A stretch of DNA of 5,380 nt, taken from NCBI GenBank assembly GCA_018812885.1, contig JAHJCW010000106.1:1-5380 (forward strand), given 5' to 3'. The translations under genes and the position numbers were made by a program. The notes below the pieces were generated by a model, which worked only from the letters and a program-made list of their open reading frames with translations, was not told the DNA's origin and searched no databases. This DNA is from a bacterium. GTDB taxonomy: Bacteria; Fidelibacterota; Marinisomatia; Marinisomatales; JAHJCW01. Shown piece after piece: positions 1-5,380 of this stretch (the stretch's first letter is position 1; every line of letters starts with the position of its first letter).

Positions 1-33
1 AATTATAATTTATTATTTAATCTCTAAATTGTT

Positions 34-62
34 ATTTTACATCAATATATTCGTAATTCCAA
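34..62 (-). promoter_or_regulatory. Possible sigma70-type promoter downstream of folP
   Basis: On the minus strand TTGGAA (62-57) and TAAAAT (39-34) are separated by 17 nt, giving 4/6 and 5/6 matches to the -35 and -10 consensus. It would drive the next gene beyond the window edge. The sequence is so AT-rich that a match of this quality could arise by chance, and Bacteroidota-type bacteria use different promoter elements. The 73-base stretch holds no visible GC-rich hairpin terminator and no ORF of any length. Confidence 0.2.
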
Positions 63-73
63 ACTCATAAATA

Positions 74-913
74 TTAAGTGATACCGCAGATTTGTTCTGT
101 TACCTTAACTACACGTGACATTTCTTTCACATCATGGACACGCACGATACGCGAACCATGCATTATCGCAGCTGTAACTGCTGCAGCTGTCCCTTCAATC
201 CTTTCACCCGGTGGTAAATTTAAAGTATGCCCAATAAATGATTTACGCGATGGTCCAACTAACACTGGGAATCCCAAATCCACGATACTGCTTAGCTCGC
301 GTATTATGGTAAAATTATGATCGACCGTTTTACCAAAACCAATACCCGGATCAAGTATAATATTATTTTTCAATATTCCATTGGATGTCATTAAATCAAC
401 TCTTTCCTTGAAAAATAATATTATTTCTTCTACTAGATTGTTATATATTGGATAATTTTGCATATTTTGAGGATTCCCTAACATATGCATTACAATTACC
501 GGTACTTGCAACTCACTTGCTAAACGAACCATATCGTTATCAAATCGCAATCCGCTGATATCATTAATAATATTGGCACCGGTCTTAATTGCTTTGTCTG
601 CAACACTAGATTTATAGGTATCAATTGAGATAACAATATTTGAGTTTTTTCTGATTCCATTAATAACTGGTATTACTCTATTTAATTCCTCTTCAATATC
701 AACCTGTTTTGCACCCGGCCTGGTTGACTCTCCGCCAATATCTATTAAATCGGCTCCTTCATCTTCCATCTTTAAAGCATAATCAATTGCCTTTTGAGTA
801 TTATTATATTGTCCACCATCACTAAACGAATCTGGGGTAACATTCAGAATACCCATGATCAAGGATTTTCTGTTATCATCGCCTAGCCAAGTTTTAAAAC
901 TGTCTATATTCAT
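74..913 (-). CDS. folP: Dihydropteroate synthase
   Basis: Condenses p-aminobenzoate with 6-hydroxymethyl-7,8-dihydropterin pyrophosphate to 7,8-dihydropteroate in folate synthesis; the sulfonamide target. The 279 residues form one TIM-barrel domain of normal length. Visible signatures are MGILNVTPDSFSDGG (20-34), GADLIDIGGESTRPGA (53-68, with the mobile STRPGA loop), SIDTYKS (96-102, pterin-site D98), NIINDISG (114-121, N117), VMHMLGNPQNMQ (141-152), ILDPGIGFGKT (186-196, D188), GPSRKSFIG (220-228, with the pterin/pABA-contacting Lys224) and RVHDV (258-262, R258 and H260). The start is ATG 913-911: an in-frame TGA at 922-920 blocks extension, and the next in-frame Met (20) is already inside the first motif. 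A GGAG lies 14 nt upstream, longer than usual. It follows ftsH by 31 nt and is the last gene visible. No known resistance insertion in the STRPGA loop is apparent. Confidence 0.97.
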   Translation of the reverse strand: MNIDSFKTWLGDDNRKSLIMGILNVTPDSFSDGGQYNNTQKAIDYALKMEDEGADLIDIGGESTRPGAKQVDIEEELNRVIPVINGIRKNSNIVISIDTYKSSVADKAIKTGANIINDISGLRFDNDMVRLASELQVPVIVMHMLGNPQNMQNYPIYNNLVEEIILFFKERVDLMTSNGILKNNIILDPGIGFGKTVDHNFTIIRELSSIVDLGFPVLVGPSRKSFIGHTLNLPPGERIEGTAAAVTAAIMHGSRIVRVHDVKEMSRVVKVTEQICGIT

Positions 914-927
914 AATATATCATAGAA

Positions 928-931
928 CTCC
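928..931 (-). promoter_or_regulatory. GGAG ribosome binding site in the ftsH-folP gap
   Basis: The 31-nt gap between ftsH and folP contains a single purine-rich site, TTGGAGTT on the minus strand. Its spacing to the folP ATG is 14 nt, whereas an out-of-frame ATG (923-921) lies only 4 nt away. It is the only plausible Shine-Dalgarno for folP, but its geometry is poor. Confidence 0.45.
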
Positions 932-944
932 AACAATTTAAATT

Positions 945-3032
945 TTAGTTAATTGCGGAAGTTGGAGTTTTAGCTCTAGGCTCTCTTTTTGGGATTGGTT
1001 TTTTGGTTACTGTCCTTGATTGTTGATTTTTTATATCCGTGATCGGTTTTGTTTTACTCACAGGTTGTTGCCCATTATTTCTGCGGCGAATCACCTTTTT
1101 CCCTGATAAAATCCGTTTTATATCATCATCATCAATCGTTTCGTGTTTTATTAATTCTTCAGCAATCAAATGCAATATTTTTTCATGTCCATCGAGTACC
1201 TCATGTGCTTTTTTCTGTGCGATCCGAATTATCTTAACCACTTCTTCATCGATCATTCTCGCGGTTGCTTCGCTATAATCGCGATGTGATTGAATCTCTC
1301 TGCCAAGGAATATTTCTTCGTTTTGCTTTCCAAAAGTCATAGGACCAAGCAAATCGCTCATTCCCCATTCACAAACCATCTTTTTAGCGATTACTGTTGC
1401 TTGTTCAATATCGTTGCCTGCACCTGTCGTTAATTCTTTGAAAATTTTTTGTTCAGCAGCTCTACCACCTAGCAAGATTGCTAACCGTCCTTCAATATAC
1501 TTCTTGGCATATCCATGTTTTTCATCAAGCGGTAGTTGCATAGTAATGCCTAAGGCCTGTCCACGCGGAATTATTGTTACTTTATGCACCGGATCCGCTC
1601 CTTCAATTTTTGAAGCGACTAATGCGTGCCCCGCTTCATGATATGCTGTTAATTTCTTTTCCTCTTCAGATAGAATCACACTTTTTCGTTGTACTCCCAT
1701 CATTACTTTGTCCCTCGCATCCTCTAAATCATCCATATCAACAGCTTTCTTTCTCTTGCGTGCTGCTAAAAGTGCGGCTTCGTTTACAATATTTGCTAAA
1801 TCAGCACCAACTAAACCCGGTGTACCTTTAGCGAGTGATAGCAAATCAACTTTCCGTTTATTTAAAATAATATTTTTTGCATGAACCTGTAATATACCTA
1901 ATCTTCCCCGATAATCAGGAACGTCAACAATAACTTGTCTATCAAATCTACCTGGGCGTAATAATGCTTTATCTAACACGTCCGGACGGTTTGTAGCTGC
2001 CATAACAATTACATTAACATTCTTTTCAAAGCCATCCAATTCAACTAACAAAGCATTCAGAGTTTGTTCACGTTCGTCGTGACCACCGCCTAAACCAGCA
2101 CCACGTTGACGACCTACAGCATCTAATTCATCAATAAATATTATACACGGGGCTTGTTTTTTACCCTGTTCAAATAAATCCCGTACTCGAGATGCTCCAA
2201 CTCCAACAAACATCTCAACAAAATCAGCTCCGCTTAAACTGAAAAATGGTACTCCTGCCTCACCTGCTACAGCACGGGCTAATAATGTTTTTCCTGTTCC
2301 CGGTGCACCTAATAATAAAACTCCTTTTGGAATCGTAGCTCCTAATCTTTGAATACGCTTTGGATGTTTTAAAAAGTCAATAATTTCATTCAATTCTTCT
2401 TTTGCTTCAACACAACCTGCAACATCAGCAAAGGTTACCTTAGGTAGATTAGTTGTTTGTGCTGTAGCACGACTTTTCCCAAAATTGAACACATTTTTCA
2501 TACCACCGCCAGCCCCGCCTTGCATGCGACGCATAATAAATATCCAAAATCCGATGAGCACAATCCATGGTAACATATTTATTAAATAACTTGACCAGTT
2601 AGTAGTTTTTTCTTTAAAGTTATACTCTAAATTGTAATTGTCCCATTCTGCCATCGTTTCACGATCCATTAACGGTAATGAAACGAAAAATCGCTCTGCG
2701 TTATCAATAGTACCGTATTTTGTATCTACATTTTGAGGAATTTTAAACTCGCCATGGAATATATTCTCAATAATTGTACCTTTAGCTATTTGACCAGTTT
2801 GTAAATACTTTTGATATTGAAAATATTCAACTTCAATTTCTTTTTTATTTGAGTTAGTAAATATCCCCGAGATTATTATTGCTCCAACAATTATTAATAA
2901 CCATATCAAGGATGTTTTGCCTGCCCGTTTCCATTGAAAGATAGATTTAGGATCTACAGGTTTTTTCCTGTGTATACTGGGTTTTTTATTCGGTTGTTTA
3001 TTTAAATTTGTATTGGGTTTTTTAGTTGCCAT
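945..3032 (-). CDS. ftsH: ATP-dependent zinc metalloprotease FtsH
   Basis: Membrane-anchored AAA+ protease that forms hexamers and degrades misassembled membrane proteins and some regulatory proteins on the cytoplasmic face. It has 695 residues, longer than E. coli FtsH (about 645). Order: Lys/Pro/Asn-rich cytoplasmic tail (1-40), TM1 (about 41-58), extracytoplasmic domain (about 59-148), TM2 (about 149-167), Gly-rich linker (172-177), AAA+ module, peptidase, basic tail (about 645-695). AAA+ motifs are Walker A GAPGTGKT (242-249), pore loop MFVGVG (274-279), Walker B FIDE (299-302), and the second region of homology TNRPDV ... RPGRFDR (347-365) with Arg fingers R359 and R362. The zinc site is HEAGH (465-469) with D541 in TTGAGND as the likely third ligand. 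All catalytic residues are present. One small oddity is Val208 where the family usually has Asp in GCDEAKEE. ATG 3032 lies 2 nt after the hpt stop. Confidence 0.98.
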   Translation of the reverse strand: MATKKPNTNLNKQPNKKPSIHRKKPVDPKSIFQWKRAGKTSLIWLLIIVGAIIISGIFTNSNKKEIEVEYFQYQKYLQTGQIAKGTIIENIFHGEFKIPQNVDTKYGTIDNAERFFVSLPLMDRETMAEWDNYNLEYNFKEKTTNWSSYLINMLPWIVLIGFWIFIMRRMQGGAGGGMKNVFNFGKSRATAQTTNLPKVTFADVAGCVEAKEELNEIIDFLKHPKRIQRLGATIPKGVLLLGAPGTGKTLLARAVAGEAGVPFFSLSGADFVEMFVGVGASRVRDLFEQGKKQAPCIIFIDELDAVGRQRGAGLGGGHDEREQTLNALLVELDGFEKNVNVIVMAATNRPDVLDKALLRPGRFDRQVIVDVPDYRGRLGILQVHAKNIILNKRKVDLLSLAKGTPGLVGADLANIVNEAALLAARKRKKAVDMDDLEDARDKVMMGVQRKSVILSEEEKKLTAYHEAGHALVASKIEGADPVHKVTIIPRGQALGITMQLPLDEKHGYAKKYIEGRLAILLGGRAAEQKIFKELTTGAGNDIEQATVIAKKMVCEWGMSDLLGPMTFGKQNEEIFLGREIQSHRDYSEATARMIDEEVVKIIRIAQKKAHEVLDGHEKILHLIAEELIKHETIDDDDIKRILSGKKVIRRRNNGQQPVSKTKPITDIKNQQSRTVTKKPIPKREPRAKTPTSAIN

Positions 3033-3034
3033 AA

Positions 3035-3562
3035 TTACTCTTCTAAACGATAAATTTCCGGTAAGTGACGCAATTTCTGATTATAATCCAATCCATATCC
3101 TACAACGAATTCCGGCGGAATCTCGAATCCGACATAATCAATTTTAAAATCCAAATTGGCAATATCCGGCTTTAATAATAATGTTACAATAGTGACCGAC
3201 TTAGGTAATGCACCTTGCAAACGGTCACGCAAAAATTTGATAGTCAGTCCTGAGTCAATAATATCTTCAACCACAATTACATGTCTTCCTGTGATATTTG
3301 CTGAAATATCTTTAAGCAATTTTACTGTACCAACAGATTCCTTACCTGCATATGATGACATCTTGATAAAATCCATTTCACAATCAATTGTCATCTTACG
3401 CATAAGATCGGAAATAAAAATAAAACTGCCATTTAATACACCTATTAAAATGGGTACCTCATTTTCAAATTTTTTCGATATATCTTTTGCTATTTCTTTA
3501 ATTCTGGATTGAATTTCTCCATCTGATATTAAAGTCGTCATTTTATAGCCATATTTGATCAT
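3035..3562 (-). CDS. hpt: Hypoxanthine-guanine phosphoribosyltransferase
   Basis: Purine salvage enzyme: transfers phosphoribose from PRPP to hypoxanthine or guanine to make IMP or GMP in the cytosol. With the ATG at 3562-3560 it has 175 residues, matching the usual size of about 178. Visible motifs are GVLNGSF (41-47, the first PRPP loop), SSYAGK in the flexible loop (69-74), the PRPP signature VIVVEDIIDSGLT (95-107, with E99, D100 and the probable catalytic base D103), purine-contacting K140, and the stretch 144-160 (V-G-F-E-I-P ... V-V-G-Y-G-L-D-Y). Alternative starts are TTG 3568-3566, which overlaps the tilS stop (+2 residues), and ATG 3541-3539 (-7 residues relative to 3562). The 3562 ATG sits 2 nt after the tilS TGA with only a weak GGAT-like site upstream, suggesting translational coupling. 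Ends TAA, 2 nt before ftsH. In Bacillus subtilis HprT and TilS have been reported, as I recall, to act together on ftsH expression; nothing here tests that. Confidence 0.95.
   Translation of the reverse strand: MIKYGYKMTTLISDGEIQSRIKEIAKDISKKFENEVPILIGVLNGSFIFISDLMRKMTIDCEMDFIKMSSYAGKESVGTVKLLKDISANITGRHVIVVEDIIDSGLTIKFLRDRLQGALPKSVTIVTLLLKPDIANLDFKIDYVGFEIPPEFVVGYGLDYNQKLRHLPEIYRLEE
3038..3043 (-). promoter_or_regulatory. Probable ribosome binding site of ftsH, inside the end of hpt
   Basis: On the minus strand AGAAGAG precedes the ftsH ATG, with the GAAGAG core 5 nt from it. These bases are also the last two Glu codons of hpt, followed by its TAA. The ftsH initiation signal is therefore embedded in hpt coding sequence, and ribosomes finishing hpt are well placed to start ftsH. 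The match to AGGAGG is only partial. Confidence 0.5.
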
Positions 3563-3564
3563 AT

Positions 3565-4941
3565 TCAAGCTATCCGTGTTTTCATTGAAAGTTCCAAATA
3601 ATCCTTTGTATCTCTATTAATTTTAACGGTTTCACTTAACCTACGACCACATAGCCAAATTATTTCGTTATTAGCTATTAATACCAATTGATTTTCCTTA
3701 TCAAATTGATTGACTTTCTCATCAGTTAAAAAATCACTTATCTTCTTTTTACCTTTCATACCTAACGGCTGAAACACATCTCCCTCTCGCCAAGGTCTAA
3801 GTATTAACTTTTTGTTTATAATTGATTCTCCATCAATAATTTCAACATTTTTACTATCCGTAATTGTATACTTTTTTACTTCCCTAATGTTAAATACAAG
3901 CTTACCACACGGCACCGCTGTATTTAATCGAGCAATTATTGGCTTGAGATTAACTTTTAATTTATGGCGAATTATCCAATCTTGCCTGTCTTTTAATATT
4001 TCAAAATCATCAAAATTATAGACTTTTCCAATTTTGGCAGATTTTAATATTTGTGTAATTTCATTCCATTGATATTTTCGCCAGGGATACTTTCCTAATA
4101 TATGTTTAATCAGCAATACTTTTACTGTCTCTTGTAGTTTTTCAAAACTACTGACGTTAATTTTTTTAATTATATTATTGGATGATAGATCCTTTTCTTC
4201 AATTACAATTTTATTCTCGAGTTCTTCCACAAAATAATCAATTACAGATTGGTTTTCAGCTGCAGAATCACAAATTGATTGAATTGACTCACCCAAATTT
4301 GGATAAAGCATTTCCCATTTCGGAATTATTTGATGGCGAAAATAATTTCTTGGAATATCCAAATTACTATTAGTTTCATCTTCCACATATTTTATTTGTA
4401 AAACATTTACAACTTTTTCTATCTCAGATTTTGATATCGTAAGCAATGGACGAATTACCGTATTGTACTGCTTATGAATTCCTTTTAATCCTCCAATTCC
4501 TGATTTTTCACTAATTCGTTGTAAAATAGTTTCTATCTGATCATTACTATGATGGCCTGTGGCGATTTTATCAAAATTATATTCTTTTCTAATTAACTCA
4601 AGTTGTGCATAACGATTTTTCCTCGCCCATGCTTCAGTACTTTCACCTGATTTCTTATCATCACAATTCAGTTGTTTGACCATAACCGGAATCCCCAGCT
4701 TTTTTCCTTGCTCAATAACAAACCTTTCATCATTAATAGAATTAGGACGAATATTATGATTGACATGTCCAATTACAAGCTCAATACCCCATTTTTTCTG
4801 TAATTCAATTAACATGTATAGCAGTAACATAGAATCCATGCCACCGGATACGGAAACTACAATTTTATCATTTGGTCTTATCAGACCTGATTCGACTAAA
4901 TGATTGATAATACGAGAATTTAATGCTCGGTCTTTAGACAC
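3565..4941 (-). CDS. tilS: tRNA(Ile)-lysidine synthetase
   Basis: Ligates lysine to C34 of the CAU-anticodon tRNA(Ile) using ATP, so that it reads AUA and is charged with Ile rather than Met. Numbering is from GTG 4941-4939 (458 aa). The N-type ATP pyrophosphatase domain carries the PP-loop SGGMDS (32-37), VNHNIR (60-65), RKNRYAQL (107-114), ATGHHSNDQIET (127-138), RPLL (164-167) and an E-D-E-T-N-S-N ... RNYFRHQIIP block (187-207). The C-terminal domain carries RPWREGD (382-388), PLGMKGKKKISD (392-403) and LCGRR (430-434). There is no ATG before the PP-loop. The longest reading starts at TTG 4983-4981 (472 aa) and overlaps metF by 29 nt, with AAGAAG directly abutting the TTG. The GTG lies 13 nt after the metF stop, has no clear ribosome binding site, and already gives a normal-length N-terminus, so I prefer it. 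Ends TGA 3567-3565, just before hpt. Identity is secure; the start is uncertain. Confidence 0.94.
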   Translation of the reverse strand: MSKDRALNSRIINHLVESGLIRPNDKIVVSVSGGMDSMLLLYMLIELQKKWGIELVIGHVNHNIRPNSINDERFVIEQGKKLGIPVMVKQLNCDDKKSGESTEAWARKNRYAQLELIRKEYNFDKIATGHHSNDQIETILQRISEKSGIGGLKGIHKQYNTVIRPLLTISKSEIEKVVNVLQIKYVEDETNSNLDIPRNYFRHQIIPKWEMLYPNLGESIQSICDSAAENQSVIDYFVEELENKIVIEEKDLSSNNIIKKINVSSFEKLQETVKVLLIKHILGKYPWRKYQWNEITQILKSAKIGKVYNFDDFEILKDRQDWIIRHKLKVNLKPIIARLNTAVPCGKLVFNIREVKKYTITDSKNVEIIDGESIINKKLILRPWREGDVFQPLGMKGKKKISDFLTDEKVNQFDKENQLVLIANNEIIWLCGRRLSETVKINRDTKDYLELSMKTRIA

Positions 4942-4954
4942 AACTATATATAAT

Positions 4955-5380
4955 TTATTGTATTGTTGAAACGACTTCTGCAACTTCTTGTGCAGTATTC
5001 ATAATATAAAAATGTATACAAGGAACTTTTGCCTCGACTAGTTCTCTACATTGTTTAATAGCCCAATCTACACCTATTTGATAAATTTTTTCTGTAGAGA
5101 AACCTTCGATCTGTTCAGATAACTCTTGAGGAATATCAATATGAAAAGTCCTCGGAATTGTTTTTAAATGATTTTCACGTGTAATTATTTTCATACCCGG
5201 TATTATTGGAATTTTGATTCCAATATCTCTACACCGTTGAACAAACTCAAAATATTTTTTATTATCAAAACACATTTGTGTTACTATATAATCTGCTCCG
5301 GCATCCACCTTTTGTTTTAAATATTTTAAATCGCTTTCAATATTCGGAGCTTCTAAGTGTTTTTCGGGATATCCTGCCAC
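4955..5380 (-). CDS. metF: Methylenetetrahydrofolate reductase, C-terminal part (5' end cut by the window)
   Basis: Cytosolic flavoenzyme that reduces 5,10-methylene-THF to 5-methyl-THF, the methyl donor for methionine synthesis. Only the last 141 codons are visible, roughly the C-terminal half of a family usually near 290-320 residues, ending at TAA 4957-4955. The first visible codon is GTG, but it reads as Val in the conserved (V)AGYPEKH segment, so it is not the start; the gene continues beyond the window. Family landmarks in order are GYPEKH (visible residues 3-8), a Lys-x-Lys-Val-Asp-Ala-Gly-Ala-Asp stretch (22-30), TQMCFDN (34-40, containing the folate-contacting Gln), the CR..GI..PIIPG segment, and the late HFY motif. 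The N-terminal catalytic Glu region cannot be seen. The family more often has Phe where this protein has Cys37. It is the most upstream gene of the co-directional cluster. The family call is secure. Confidence 0.95.
   Translation of the reverse strand: MAGYPEKHLEAPNIESDLKYLKQKVDAGADYIVTQMCFDNKKYFEFVQRCRDIGIKIPIIPGMKIITRENHLKTIPRTFHIDIPQELSEQIEGFSTEKIYQIGVDWAIKQCRELVEAKVPCIHFYIMNTAQEVAEVVSTIQ

Noticed and set aside
1..73. Terminator or small gene after folP
   Set aside because: Very AT-rich with no GC-rich hairpin followed by a T-run on the minus strand; short ATG frames close within a few codons.
78..320. 80-codon plus-strand frame opposite the end of folP
   Set aside because: Antisense to the conserved folP C-terminal motifs, with no independent support.
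1039..1831. Overlapping plus-strand open frames opposite ftsH (for example 1039-1278, 1414-1641, 1574-1831)
   Set aside because: All lie antisense to highly conserved FtsH protease/AAA+ coding sequence and overlap one another; Ser/Cys/Phe/Leu-rich translations are typical of antisense shadows of Lys/Glu-rich genes.
2979..3030. Repeated GGGTTTTTTA-like stretches near the 5' end of ftsH
   Set aside because: They encode the repeated Lys-Lys-Pro units of the FtsH N-tail with the same codons; no regular period or flanking structure suggests a DNA repeat element.
3156..3512. 118-codon open frame on the plus strand opposite hpt
   Set aside because: It is wholly antisense to hpt, whose protein motifs are intact; no recognisable domain, no ribosome binding site of note, and its composition is that of a reversed coding frame.
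1..5380. A hidden novel system, CRISPR array, mobile element or RNA gene
   Set aside because: The window is almost entirely filled by five intact housekeeping genes on one strand. I saw no direct-repeat array, terminal inverted repeats, transposase, tRNA cloverleaf or rRNA segment, and no gap longer than 73 bases.

Overview
This is a short, AT-rich, fully coding stretch of a bacterial chromosome. Five genes all lie on the minus strand and are packed almost end to end. In transcription order (right to left) they are metF (5' end cut off by the window edge), tilS, hpt, ftsH and folP, followed by 73 bases of AT-rich non-coding sequence. All five are recognisable housekeeping families with their key motifs intact. 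I see no mobile element, CRISPR array, RNA gene, phage gene, pseudogene or frameshift.

Organism: a low-GC bacterium that uses ATA isoleucine codons, which fits the presence of tilS. The tilS-hpt-ftsH order is known from Firmicutes, and ftsH-folP adjacency is known from Enterobacteria. The long N-terminal tail and longer extracytoplasmic domain of FtsH, the style of the TilS C-terminus and metF lying upstream remind me more of the Bacteroidota/Ignavibacteria/Marinimicrobia side of the tree than of Bacillus. That placement is an inference from sequence feel, not a search result.

Layout: 5380-4955 is the C-terminal half of methylenetetrahydrofolate reductase. 4941-3565 is tRNA(Ile)-lysidine synthetase, whose start is uncertain and could be a TTG at 4983 overlapping metF. 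3562-3035 is hypoxanthine-guanine phosphoribosyltransferase, starting about 2 nt after tilS ends. 3032-945 is the membrane AAA+ zinc protease FtsH, 2 nt after hpt. 913-74 is dihydropteroate synthase, 31 nt after ftsH. The spacings suggest one transcript with translational coupling. The gene immediately after folP is outside the window.

Functionally, metF and folP frame the cluster with folate/one-carbon metabolism, hpt salvages purines from PRPP, tilS makes the tRNA that decodes AUA, and ftsH does membrane protein quality control. I found no convincing previously undescribed system. The points most worth a second look are the Lys/Pro-rich tails at both ends of FtsH, the non-canonical starts of tilS and possibly hpt, and the odd ribosome-binding-site geometry before folP.
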